NCBI RefSeq assembly: GCF_900142005.1
Contig: NZ_FQZL01000018.1
Span: 1 to 64,000 of the forward strand
DNA length: 64,000 nt
Direction of reading: 5' to 3'
DNA from: Dethiosulfatibacter aminovorans DSM 17477
GTDB lineage: Bacteria; Bacillota; Clostridia; Tissierellales; Dethiosulfatibacteraceae
The notes beneath the pieces were generated by a model that worked only from the letters and a program-made list of their open reading frames with translations, did no database searches and was not told the DNA's origin. Below, one piece after another: positions 33,521 through 42,188 of this stretch. Made by a program: the position numbers and the translations under genes. The stretch's first letter is position 1. Every line of letters starts with the position of its first letter.

Positions 33521-34318
33521 CTATACCATTTCTTTGGCTTTCAAGAATTCAATAAGCTTGTCCACTGATTCTTCTAGCATGTCTTCGTCCTTCACCGTAA
33601 TGATTGTGCCTCCTCGCGTAACTTTAGGGGTCTCGATCTTTACAACCCTCGTAGGGGATCCATTCAGTCCAAGAAGCTCATCGTCCAAATCCATTTCGGA
33701 TGTTGTCAGCACAGGAATTTCTGTCATCCTCGCCTTTTGCTTCCCTCTCAGGGTAGGCAATCTGGGATAGCTTATTTCCTTGACAACCGTTAGAAGGGAA
33801 GGAAGTGGCAGTTTAAGCTTCTCATAGCCTTCCTCCAGAAGCCTTTCCACAATTATGCCATCTGAAGTTATTTCATCTATCCTGCTGATATATGTTCCCA
33901 GGGTCAAATCCAGATAGGCTGCAATGTTGGGACCTACCTGGCCGGTATCACCATCTGTTGCTCTCTCTCCGGCAAGTATGAGATCATAGTTTCCCAGTTT
34001 TTTTATGGCCTCAGCCAGGACGTAGGCAGTAGACCATGTATCCGATCCTGCAAATTTCCTGTCGGATATTAGAATGCCTTCGTCACAGCCCATTGCTATG
34101 GCTTCCCTCAAGGCTTTTTCCGCTTTGGGAGGCCCCATGGAAACAACGGTAACTTTTCCACCGTGCTCTTCTTTTAGCTGAATGCCTGTTTCTATTGCAT
34201 ACAGGTCCAATGGGTTGATTATACTTTCTACACCTTCACGAATCATAGTTCCTGTTTCGGGGTCCATCTTTACGTTGCTCGTTTCAGGAACTTGTTTAAT
34301 TGGGATGATAATATTCAT
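33521..34318 (-). CDS. etfB: Electron transfer flavoprotein beta subunit
   Basis: The 265-residue beta subunit carries the second nucleotide site, the bifurcating FAD in confurcating Etf complexes. Its motif ERATDGDTGQVGPNIAAYL is intact, as is the N-terminal VPIKQVPETSNVKMDPETG. AAAGGAGGAG precedes the ATG. It is the first gene of the lactate operon. A sigma-A promoter with two GGT-N3-ACC sites lies 20-120 bases upstream. Confidence 0.95.
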   Translation of the reverse strand: MNIIIPIKQVPETSNVKMDPETGTMIREGVESIINPLDLYAIETGIQLKEEHGGKVTVVSMGPPKAEKALREAIAMGCDEGILISDRKFAGSDTWSTAYVLAEAIKKLGNYDLILAGERATDGDTGQVGPNIAAYLDLTLGTYISRIDEITSDGIIVERLLEEGYEKLKLPLPSLLTVVKEISYPRLPTLRGKQKARMTEIPVLTTSEMDLDDELLGLNGSPTRVVKIETPKVTRGGTIITVKDEDMLEESVDKLIEFLKAKEMV

Positions 34319-34338
34319 AAACTCCTCCTTTGGTATAA

Positions 34339-34442
34339 TGGTACGACCTTTGCCGTTTTTGGTTTAAAAATCACAAACGATGCTGTTTTTACGGTCCAAC
34401 CGCTCCTACTTATATTATATGACAACAATTTCCTGCTAACAA
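34339..34442 (-). promoter_or_regulatory. Lactate operon promoter with two FadR/LldR-like sites
   Basis: On the minus strand TTGTTA (34442-34437), a 17-base spacer and TATAAT (34419-34414) form the promoter. Just downstream lies CGGTCCAACCG (34392-34402), near the start site, and a second site TGGTACGACC (34339-34348) precedes the ribosome binding site. Both contain GGT-N3-ACC, the core of operators used by FadR-family GntR regulators such as LldR. No such regulator gene is in the window. Confidence 0.6.
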
Positions 34443-34474
34443 GGAATGATAATTTATTATCAGAGTAATGAAAA

Positions 34475-34504
34475 AGGACATATACCTGTGTTCGTATATG
34501 TCCT
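34475..34504 (-). terminator. Terminator after the second LarA-like gene
   Basis: An 11-bp stem (AGGACATATAC and its complement), 8-base loop, followed on the minus strand by TTTTT. It separates this operon from the lactate operon promoter. Confidence 0.85.
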
Positions 34505-34543
34505 GCTATGTTCAGTATTGTTGCTATCCCTTTTGTACGAAGG

Positions 34544-35842
34544 TTATGATTTGACGTTCAACACAGGATAAAAACTTCCGTCCGGCATTACATAGGTTTT
34601 CAGGTCCCTGGTGTCTTTTATATCTTCAGCTTTTTCAAGTGCCTCCTGGACTGTCTTCACAACAGTTATGTTTGCGGGCTTGATAAGGTCGGGGTCTATG
34701 TCCGCCACATAGATGATATTGTATTTTGTGGCATACCAACAGGAAAGAAATCCGATGTATTTTGCTATGGTGTAGTTGCTGTGAAGCTCTTCCTCCCTGG
34801 CAAGATTGTCGGGGAAGTTTTCTATTATATGCTGTACCTCGGGATTCCCGAATCCTTCGCTGCAGCTTGCAAGTACTATGAGCACTCCGTCTTCATTTAT
34901 TGCCCTCATGGCATTGTAGATGACCTTGGTTGACTGATAGTAGTTTATATCTTTTGGATATCCACCGGCTGATGCTATTATCATATCGGCTTTTTCGTAT
35001 ATCTCGACATCGTTCAGTTCCGATACAAGTTCGCACCCTTTCTTGTGAGCCTGCACTATGTCTCCGCTTACTGCTTCGATGATTTTGCCGCCTCCCAGGA
35101 TTACGTTGAACATGAAGTCGGGTTTCAGAATCTCAGCTGCCTCTACCATGTCAAGGTTCAGAGGGTTGTTTTCATAGAGGGCGCAGTCGCACTCGGGGTT
35201 TGGCCCTGATCCCGTACCTCCTTCGTTCATCATTGATATGGCATGATTCTGCATAATTGTTTTTCTTGAAGCAATTCCAGGAACGACAGATTTCCTTCCG
35301 CCTCCCCATCCTGCCATGACATGGTAGACCACTGCACCGGTCATAATGAGCTTGTCCGCCTCCACAGCCTTCTTGTTGAGCTCAAGGACAGTGCCTCTTG
35401 ACGTTGTGCCGATTTCCACCAGGTTGCCGTAGTCGTCGCAATCATGGTCTTCTATGGGAAATCTGCTGTACAGGTCTTCGCCGAGAAGTTTTTTGTGCTC
35501 TTCGGCAGAGTGCTTCCTGTGTGACCCAAGAGAGGAGATAAAGAAGATGTTCTCTTCCTTTCCTCCGGCCTGCAGAATTTCATCAACAAGTATGGGAAGG
35601 AATACTTGGGGTTTCTGGTATGCCCTGGTAACATCGGATAGTACTATGCATATGCTGTCATTTTCATTGATGATGGAATCAAGCTTTCCGGACCCTATTG
35701 GGTTGTTGATGCTGTTTCTTACGATTTCCTCTTCGGTAAGGTTTGAAGCTTCATTTTCGCGGGTTATAGTTCCCATAAAGTTTTTATCTTCAATGGAAAA
35801 ATCCACCTTTTCTTTCCCCAGTTTGAATTTAAAGTATTGCAT
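34544..35842 (-). CDS. LarA-family 2-hydroxyacid racemase/epimerase, substrate unknown
   Basis: A second nickel-pincer enzyme homologue, 432 residues. It has SLGSHRKHS, DHDCDDYGNLVEIG, and TGAVVYHVMAGWGGGRKSVVPG with the histidine and lysine used for the cofactor, plus QNHAISM. Length and motifs differ clearly from the larA in the lactate operon. Biochemically tested LarA homologues include malate and phenyllactate racemases and gluconate-type epimerases, so a different 2-hydroxyacid is likely. The ATG at 35842 follows AAGGAG and overlaps the end of the symporter gene. This couples uptake and racemisation. Confidence 0.85.
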   Translation of the reverse strand: MQYFKFKLGKEKVDFSIEDKNFMGTITRENEASNLTEEEIVRNSINNPIGSGKLDSIINENDSICIVLSDVTRAYQKPQVFLPILVDEILQAGGKEENIFFISSLGSHRKHSAEEHKKLLGEDLYSRFPIEDHDCDDYGNLVEIGTTSRGTVLELNKKAVEADKLIMTGAVVYHVMAGWGGGRKSVVPGIASRKTIMQNHAISMMNEGGTGSGPNPECDCALYENNPLNLDMVEAAEILKPDFMFNVILGGGKIIEAVSGDIVQAHKKGCELVSELNDVEIYEKADMIIASAGGYPKDINYYQSTKVIYNAMRAINEDGVLIVLASCSEGFGNPEVQHIIENFPDNLAREEELHSNYTIAKYIGFLSCWYATKYNIIYVADIDPDLIKPANITVVKTVQEALEKAEDIKDTRDLKTYVMPDGSFYPVLNVKS

Positions 35843-37262
35843 TGTTTTTAGCTCCTTCATTGACAGTTTCGCTGATATCAATAGTACGCTGGTCTATTAG
35901 AGCTGTCAACAGGAATACTACAGGGCATACGATCCATTCAAGATAGATAGGATGTGATACAACATGGGTTGCAGGTGCGATGTTCCACAAAACAAGTACT
36001 ATAATACCTGCAATTATCGTATTTGAAGCCGAACTCTTCCTGCACATTGAAGGCTTGTAGATGGTGAAGAAGAATGTCAACGTGAATGCAGTCATAAGAC
36101 TGAGTGCTATTGTAAGTGTTTTAAGGATTCCCACTACAGTAAGTGAAAGGAAGAATGTAAGTATTCCTATTACAATTACTGTCATCTTTGTAACTTTTGC
36201 AAACTTGTTGTCATCAACCTGTGGATTGATGTATTTCTTGTATATGTCCTGCGAGAAAAGCGTCGATGTTCCAAGAAGCAGGTTGCATGCCGTGGATACG
36301 TCTGCAGCCCACAGTGCAGCAAGTGTAACGCCTGAAAGAAGCGGGTTGAGGGACATTATCATCTGAGGCAGTGCCATGGTTGCGTTGATGTCTGGGTAGG
36401 CAACCTTTGCAGCTATACCCATGATTGCCGACAGGAAACCTACGGGAAGCATAAGAAGTCCGCCCAGAATGAAACCTCTCTTCGCATGATTCTCATCCTT
36501 GGCGCTGAATGAGATTTGAACAACTGCCTGAAGCGACTGGGACTGGGTAGCCATAACCACTATCCATGCTATTATCGTCGCCCATCCGAGACCGTCTACA
36601 ATGTGCATATATGGCACTTCTGTGGGAAGGTTCATTGTTATTGCATCGATTCCTCCAAGGGAATTTACAGACACTATGCTTGCCATTATTATTCCAATAT
36701 AGATCAATGTAACGTTCAGTACATTTGAAAGACCAGCAGACCACATTCCGCCTATGAAGGTGATTCCTACGAATACCACTGCACTCATTATCATGCCCGT
36801 TTTCATCGAGAAGATGTCGGGAAGAAGTGATGCAAGTATGGCTCCTCCTGCAAGATACTGAAGGGAAGCTATGGCAACCATTACAACTATCTGGCTTATT
36901 ACTGTGAGTACCCTTGCTGTGCTGCCGTAGTATTTCTCGAAAAGTTCCGGCATTGTAGATACGTTAAGGCTTCTGTATTTTTTCGCAGATATGAGGCCGA
37001 CGCAGATTGCTCCGATTCCCCAGGCTACATTGTACCATCCTGCAGCCAATCCATGCTTGTATGCGTTTTCGGCAACCCCGATTGTTGAAGCGCCTCCTAT
37101 TGCAAGCCCCGTTACAGTTACGGCAACCAAAGGTGCAGTAAGCTGTCTTCCAGCCAAAATAAAGCTTTCGGCATTTCCTTTCTGCGTAAGTTTCTTTGCA
37201 TATGCGCTTATTGCAAACAAAGCGACAATATACACTGTTACGATGATTAATTGTAAGTTCAT
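35829..37262 (-). CDS. Sodium:solute symporter (SSS family)
   Basis: A 477-residue sodium-coupled transporter with about 13 spans. It has the family region FILAGRQLTAPLVAVTVTGLAIGGASTIGVAENAYKHG near the N-terminus and WAADVSTACNLLLGTSTLFSQDIYKKY near span 8. Its substrate is unknown, but the gene overlaps the LarA-like gene that follows, suggesting a chiral 2-hydroxy acid. AGGAGGTAGTA precedes the ATG. A long palindromic region (37276-37384) lies just upstream in its promoter area. Confidence 0.9.
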   Translation of the reverse strand: MNLQLIIVTVYIVALFAISAYAKKLTQKGNAESFILAGRQLTAPLVAVTVTGLAIGGASTIGVAENAYKHGLAAGWYNVAWGIGAICVGLISAKKYRSLNVSTMPELFEKYYGSTARVLTVISQIVVMVAIASLQYLAGGAILASLLPDIFSMKTGMIMSAVVFVGITFIGGMWSAGLSNVLNVTLIYIGIIMASIVSVNSLGGIDAITMNLPTEVPYMHIVDGLGWATIIAWIVVMATQSQSLQAVVQISFSAKDENHAKRGFILGGLLMLPVGFLSAIMGIAAKVAYPDINATMALPQMIMSLNPLLSGVTLAALWAADVSTACNLLLGTSTLFSQDIYKKYINPQVDDNKFAKVTKMTVIVIGILTFFLSLTVVGILKTLTIALSLMTAFTLTFFFTIYKPSMCRKSSASNTIIAGIIVLVLWNIAPATHVVSHPIYLEWIVCPVVFLLTALIDQRTIDISETVNEGAKNNAIL

Positions 37263-37275
37263 TACTACCTCCTGG

Positions 37276-37384
37276 TTTTAAGCAAAAGCATAATTGAGTT
37301 TATTCATGAAACAAGTGTATCGCAATGTATCAATGCGATACGGCTTGTTGAATGAATAAGTACGAAACTTGCTTTTGCTTAAAA
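37276..37384. repeat. Nested long palindrome upstream of the symporter gene
   Basis: The outer arms TTTTAAGCAAAAGCA (37276-37290) and its perfect complement (37370-37384) enclose a second imperfect palindrome (37300-37324 with 37334-37359). The inner tip of that palindrome is GTATCGCA-N9-TGCGATAC. The half-site AATGCGATACGG (37332-37343) recurs exactly at 40502-40513, in front of the YfcC transporter. The whole stretch sits at the 5' side of the symporter gene and may be an operator region or a mobile palindromic element. Confidence 0.7.
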
Positions 37385-38090
37385 CATCCTTTGTTTTTTA
37401 ATGTGCAGCAAAAGCAAAAACCTGCCTTTGATTAAAGCATCCTTATTATTTTATTATTGCTATAAAAAAGCTTCCAAAGAAGCTTTCTTGACATCTTAAG
37501 AAAGCCAACATATTCATAACACCTTGCTATGTTGGTGTTATGGGGATAAGGCAACTTTCTGGGGGAACAAGACTGTTTTGCAGATGATGCAGCAAGGCGG
37601 TCTCGCTTATAGGGTAGAACCAGTCAAGGTAAAAAATCGTGCAGATCAACATATATTGCTGGTGGCCCACCCCTGTATGGTAGAACCAATCAAGGCGGAA
37701 AAACAAAAAATTGGAAAGTACCATTGTTGTTAAATATTACTATTTATGAATATTATACACTATGCAGCCTGTTTCGTATTTGTAACAGATTTATTACATA
37801 ATAGTAAAGGTGCGTTGGCAAGTCAAGTGCTAATAAGAAGAAAAGATGAATTATTTTAAAAAAAACATGTATAGAATATGTTGACATATCAACATTTGGA
37901 ACAAAAATAGCTAATAAAAATTCAATATAGGCCAGAAAACACACGAAAACAGCAGTTAAATCTTGAAACGCCGTTTTAAAAATCCTTGATTATTGTTGAA
38001 GTATGGTATAAAATATTAATTAGGTGAATATTATAAACAAAATATTTATTAAAAACATTTATAAAAATAAAATATAAACAGGAGGATGGA
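37385..38090. other. Gene-free region with hairpins and two direct repeats
   Basis: About 700 bases with no convincing gene. It holds a hairpin CATAACACC/GGTGTTATG (37515-37542) and two 17-base near-identical direct repeats 66 bases apart, GGTAGAACCAGTCAAGG (37613-37629) and GGTAGAACCAATCAAGG (37679-37695). ATGTTGGTGTTATG at 37529-37542 also occurs at 336-349 beside the IS end. The last 350 bases are AT-rich and should contain the promoter of rocD. Remnants of an insertion element are one possible explanation. Confidence 0.6.
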
Positions 38091-39299
38091 ATGAAAAGTA
38101 AAGTGATGAGAAGTACCAGAGAAATTATTGAAAAAACCCAAAAATACGGTGCCAACAACTATTGCCCGACAGAGGTTGTGTTCAGTGAAGCTGAAGGCGT
38201 ATGGGTAACTGATCCCGAGGGCAATAAGTATATAGACTTTCTGAGTGCATATTCTGCAGTGAGCCACGGACACAGACATCCAAGGATAATCGAGGCTGCA
38301 AAGAAGCAGATGGAAAAGGTTACTCTTACTTCAAGAGCTTTTCACAATGATGTACTCTGTGACTTCTACGAGCTTCTTTCAGAGCTTACAAACAAGAACA
38401 TGATCCTTCCAATGAACACAGGAGCAGAAGCTGTAGAGACTGCACTTAAGTGTGCACGAAGATGGGCTGTTGACGTTAAGGGTGTGGAAGAAGGCAAGCA
38501 GGAAATAATAGCATGCAAGGGCAACTTCCACGGAAGGACAATATCAATAATCTCCATGAGTTCCGAAAAGGCATACCAGAGAGGATACGGTCCATTGACT
38601 CCTGGATTCAAGGTTATAGAGTATGGGGACATAGACCAGCTCAGGGAGGCCATCACTCCAAACACTGCTGCATTCATAATGGAACCTATCCAGGGAGAAG
38701 GCGGAATAATAGTACCTGCTCTAGGATTCATGAAGGAAGCAAAGAAGCTTTGTGAAGAGAACAACGTGCTTCTTATTGCAGACGAGGTTCAAACAGGATT
38801 CTGCAGAACAGGAAAGATGTTTGCCAGCATGTGGGAAGATGTAGAGCCAGACATGTATGTAATGGGTAAGGCCCTTGGCGGAGGAGTATTCCCCGTATCT
38901 GCAGTTGCAGCGGACAAGTCTATCCTCGGTGTATTCAATCCCGGTTCACACGGATCCACATTCGGTGGAAATCCTCTGGGATGTGCCATAGCAATTGAAG
39001 CAATGAAGGTAATGGTGGAAGATGACTATTGCGGAAGATCAAGCGAATTAGGCGCATATTTCCTTGAAAGACTTAAGGAAATCAACAATCCTCATATAGT
39101 GGATATAAGAGGAAAGGGTCTTTTCATAGGTGTCGAGTTCGACCATAAGGCTGAGCCGTACTGTGACGAGCTTAAGGAACTTGGAGTTCTTGCCCATGAA
39201 ACTCATGAGACTGTAATCAGATTTGCGCCTCCTTTGATTATCACTAAAGAGGAAATCGACTGGGCGATGGAAAGAATCAAAAAGGTTCTTGATAAATAA
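38091..39299 (+). CDS. rocD: Ornithine aminotransferase
   Basis: Converts L-ornithine and 2-oxoglutarate to glutamate 5-semialdehyde and glutamate. The 402 residues match the class III aminotransferase subgroup: [82 protein letters not shown], and the PLP lysine in [27 protein letters not shown] precedes the ATG. Two terminators separate it from the IclR gene, so it may be its own unit, yet the genes beyond also deal with amino acids of this type. Confidence 0.93.
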   Translation: MKSKVMRSTREIIEKTQKYGANNYCPTEVVFSEAEGVWVTDPEGNKYIDFLSAYSAVSHGHRHPRIIEAAKKQMEKVTLTSRAFHNDVLCDFYELLSELTNKNMILPMNTGAEAVETALKCARRWAVDVKGVEEGKQEIIACKGNFHGRTISIISMSSEKAYQRGYGPLTPGFKVIEYGDIDQLREAITPNTAAFIMEPIQGEGGIIVPALGFMKEAKKLCEENNVLLIADEVQTGFCRTGKMFASMWEDVEPDMYVMGKALGGGVFPVSAVAADKSILGVFNPGSHGSTFGGNPLGCAIAIEAMKVMVEDDYCGRSSELGAYFLERLKEINNPHIVDIRGKGLFIGVEFDHKAEPYCDELKELGVLAHETHETVIRFAPPLIITKEEIDWAMERIKKVLDK

Positions 39300-39450
39300 G
39301 CAGCAACACAAGATATCCACGATTTTGTGGACAACTCTGGGGATAAGCCCCTAAATCTGGGGATAACATGGTGATTTTCAGTAGATACTGTATTATGAAC
39401 ATTGTATACAATCTATGGATAATGTGAATAACCTGTCTTGCAGGATGTTT

Positions 39451-39488
39451 AAAACGGCATTGGAATATTGAAATTCCAGTGCCGTTTT
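39451..39488 (+). terminator. Terminator in the rocD 3' region
   Basis: A 16-bp stem (AAAACGGCATTGGAAT with ATTCCAGTGCCGTTTT, one G-T pair) and a 6-base loop, followed by TTTTG. Confidence 0.85.
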
Positions 39489-39573
39489 GTTCTGTCCATT
39501 AGTTGTGGAAAACTCCAAGGAAATATTGTCGTATTGTTGATAGATGATGTTGATAAGATGAATAGCTCAACAT

Positions 39574-39597
39574 AAAACGCCTTTATGGGGCGTTTTT
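39574..39597 (+). terminator. Second terminator before the IclR gene
   Basis: AAAACGCC/GGCGTTTT stem with a short loop and a T5 run, about 115 bases before the iclR-type gene. Confidence 0.8.
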
Positions 39598-39711
39598 GTT
39601 GATTTCGCAGTTATTTAGCAACTTGACAAAATAGTGAAAACGTTGTAACATATAAGCAAGTCCATATAATGATAATAGAGTCCATAATATGGACTTCGAA
39701 AGGAGGGCGAA

Positions 39712-40464
39712 ATGTCGAGCAACCCAAATGCAATAGAGAAAACACTCATGATAATGGAGGCTTTCATAGAGGAGCCTTTTGAATATACTGCAAAGGAACT
39801 AAGCGACAAGCTTAATATCAGCAAGCCTACCATCCACAGGATACTGAATCTTCTGGAGAAGGGGGATTTCGTTAAAAGAACGGCTGATTTGACAAAATAT
39901 ACTGTTGGACACAAGAGCTATATCATTGGCATGCAGTATGCCAAGAGACAGAACACCTATGCTGACATAAGGAGAATTGTCGACGAGGTTTCAAAAGCTA
40001 CGGGACAGCAGGTTGGATATACAGTGCTTGAGGGCGAGAAGGTCATAAGTATTTATGAGTCGGAGTTCTACAACAAGACAATAAACTACATGCCCGGTGA
40101 GATATACACCGTTAACTGCGGAGTATACGGAAAGGTTCTCATGGCCTATTCACATTCTATTGAAGAGCTTGAAAAGCTTGTCTATGAAATAGAGCTGAAA
40201 CCTGTAACTCCCAAGGCATTTACTGATCCTGCAAAACTTCTTGAGGAGTACAGAAAGATCAGGAAAATGGGATATTCTGAAAGCTACGGCGAATATATCG
40301 AAGGAACCATAGGTATAGGCGCACCTACATTCAGTTCAAATGGAAAAGTCCACGGATGCATAGGTCTTTCGGGAATCGGTACGGAAACCTTCATCAAGAA
40401 TAAACCGGAATACATCAAAGAGGTGCTAAAGGGAGCGGCTGAAATCAGCAGGCTTTTACGCTAG
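39712..40464 (+). CDS. IclR-family transcriptional regulator
   Basis: A 250-residue regulator with an N-terminal winged helix (EYTAKELSDKLNISKPTIHRILNLLEKGDFVKR) and a C-terminal GAF-like effector domain (GEIYTVNCGVYGKVLMAYS, then GTIGIGAPTFSSNGKVHGCIGLSG). IclR proteins commonly control neighbouring catabolic genes and bind small acids. The transporter gene 110 bases downstream has the motif AATGCGATACGG in its leader, also found in the palindrome upstream of the SSS symporter at 37.3 kb. It is a candidate operator half-site. AGGAGGGCGAA precedes the ATG. Confidence 0.9.
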   Translation: MSSNPNAIEKTLMIMEAFIEEPFEYTAKELSDKLNISKPTIHRILNLLEKGDFVKRTADLTKYTVGHKSYIIGMQYAKRQNTYADIRRIVDEVSKATGQQVGYTVLEGEKVISIYESEFYNKTINYMPGEIYTVNCGVYGKVLMAYSHSIEELEKLVYEIELKPVTPKAFTDPAKLLEEYRKIRKMGYSESYGEYIEGTIGIGAPTFSSNGKVHGCIGLSGIGTETFIKNKPEYIKEVLKGAAEISRLLR

Positions 40465-40577
40465 GAGAAATATGAACGTCTTTGGTTCCAGTGAAGAGGA
40501 TAATGCGATACGGTCGCTTTATTACTATAAAGAAGGGAGGATATCTTAGTTTCACTAAAATAGAATAGGAGGATAAT

Positions 40578-42002
40578 ATGAGTAACATTAAAGAAAAAAG
40601 CAGTACCGACACTCTGAAGAAACGACTTAAGGTTCCACACGTCTATGTGATTTTGCTTACGGTGGTGGCAATTTGTGCAATTCTAACCTATATCGTACCT
40701 GCAGGACAGTATGAAATGATGGAAAGTGCCAGTGGAAGGACAGTTGTCAATCCGGATTCATTCCAGTATATCGAGAATACGCCAGTTGGACTAATGGATT
40801 TTCTAAAGGCAGTACCTGACGGAATGGTGGAGACGGCATCAATCATTTTCTTCATTTTCATGGTTGGAGGAGCCTTTGCGGTGGTTGAAGCTACAGGAGC
40901 CATTGAAGCGGGTATAGGAAAGATTACCATGAAGATGAGAGGCAAGGAAAGAACAATAATTCCTATAATTGTCATCGTATTTTCCCTTGGCGGAGCAGTA
41001 TTCGGTATGGCGGAGGAGACACTTCCCTTCATTCCGATAATGGTAACACTTGCAATCGCCCTTGGCTTTGATTCCCTTACTGGAATAGGAATGGTTCTGG
41101 CGGGAGCCGGAGCAGGATTCGCAGGAGCATTCATGAATCCATTTACAGTAGGAGTTGCCCAGGGAATAGCTGAACTTCCACTATTTTCAGGAATGGGATA
41201 CAGGATTGTAGGTTATGTAACAATGGTGACGCTGGTAACTGTTTTCCTGTATAGATATGCAGGCAGGGTAAAGGCAAATCCACAATTGAGTTCAATGTAT
41301 GAAGTGGATATCAACAGAGATGACGTACTTGATCTTGATTCACTGAAGGAACTCACAACAAGCAGAAAACTTGTTTTAATGACTGTAGTGGGAACAATAT
41401 GTCTGTTGATTTTCGGAGTAATAAATTATGGCTGGTATATCCAGGAAATAGCTGCTCTCTTCATGGGAATGGCAATAGTTGCAGCTTTGGCAGGCAGGCT
41501 TGGCTTTAACGGATTTGCTGAAAATCTTTTGAATGGATTTGCAAACCTTGCAGGAGGGGCTCTGGTTGTAGGTTTTGCAAGGGCTATACTTGTGGTTCTT
41601 ACAAAAGGGCATATTCTTGACACAATACTTTATTCATCATCCAATCTGCTTCTTCAACTTCCATCGGCCGTATCGGCAGTGGGAATGTATGTTTTCCAGT
41701 GTCTACTTAATTTCATAGTGCCGTCGGGAAGCGGACAGGCTGCAGTGTCAATACCCATACTTGCACCTCTTTCGGACCTGGTAGGTGTAACGAGACAGAC
41801 TGCAGTGCTTGCATACCAGTTCGGTGACGGAATATCAAACATATTCACACCTACATCGGGATATTTCATGGCAGGTCTTGCACTGGCTAAGATACCTTGG
41901 CAGAAATGGGCAAGGTGGATACTTCCATTGATACTTTTGCAGTATCTGACGGCAGGAATACTCGTATTCATAGCACACAGCATCAACTATGGACCATTTT
42001 AA
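40578..42002 (+). CDS. YfcC-family membrane transporter
   Basis: A 474-residue protein with about 12 hydrophobic spans of the YfcC/ArcD-like group within the ion transporter superfamily, often annotated as basic amino acid transporters. Its N-terminus has VPHVYVILLTVVAICAILTYIVPAGQYE, followed by GGAFAVVEATGAIEAGIGKI and FNFIVPSGSGQAAVSIPILAPLSD. Position between an IclR regulator and an acyl-amino-acid hydrolase suggests it brings in an acylated or D-amino acid such as an ornithine derivative. The precise substrate is not evident. AGGAGGATAAT precedes the ATG. Confidence 0.85.
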   Translation: MSNIKEKSSTDTLKKRLKVPHVYVILLTVVAICAILTYIVPAGQYEMMESASGRTVVNPDSFQYIENTPVGLMDFLKAVPDGMVETASIIFFIFMVGGAFAVVEATGAIEAGIGKITMKMRGKERTIIPIIVIVFSLGGAVFGMAEETLPFIPIMVTLAIALGFDSLTGIGMVLAGAGAGFAGAFMNPFTVGVAQGIAELPLFSGMGYRIVGYVTMVTLVTVFLYRYAGRVKANPQLSSMYEVDINRDDVLDLDSLKELTTSRKLVLMTVVGTICLLIFGVINYGWYIQEIAALFMGMAIVAALAGRLGFNGFAENLLNGFANLAGGALVVGFARAILVVLTKGHILDTILYSSSNLLLQLPSAVSAVGMYVFQCLLNFIVPSGSGQAAVSIPILAPLSDLVGVTRQTAVLAYQFGDGISNIFTPTSGYFMAGLALAKIPWQKWARWILPLILLQYLTAGILVFIAHSINYGPF

Positions 42003-42116
42003 ATTACAGTCATTAAAACAAAAACAAGGATCTAAAATCAAAGGAAAAATCGCTAAATAAAACCAAAGATAAAGACCCTTAACTAGAGTATATAAACAAA
42101 TTAAAGAAAAGTCAAA

Positions 42117-42145
42117 CATAAGGCGGTCCTGGTGGCTGCCTTATG
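42117..42145 (+). terminator. Hairpin between transporter and amidohydrolase genes
   Basis: An 8-bp stem CATAAGGC/GCCTTATG with a 13-base loop and a T-rich stretch some 15 bases later. It may reduce read-through or shape the leader of the next gene. Confidence 0.5.
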
Positions 42146-42188
42146 ATTTAGGCTAAGATAAGATATTTTTTAGGAGGCATTTGAGGAA

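Larger units (their letters stand above)
39300..39711. other. Intergenic region with two terminators and DnaA-box-like words
   Basis: Contains terminators at 39451-39488 and 39574-39597. Between 39325 and 39423 there are several words close to DnaA boxes (TTGTGGACAA, CTGGGGATAA twice, CTATGGATAA), none matching the consensus exactly. A likely IclR promoter lies in the last 70 bases, where ATGGACTT-like repeats flank AGGAGGGCGAA. Confidence 0.55.

Noticed and set aside
37524-37733. Short open frame of about 70 codons in the repeat-rich gap
   Set aside because: Composition is odd, there is no ribosome site and no family resemblance. Its apparent repeats stem from the DNA direct repeats.
39316-39430. 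Origin of replication
   Set aside because: No exact TTATCCACA boxes, no dnaA or dnaN nearby and no GC-skew evidence available.
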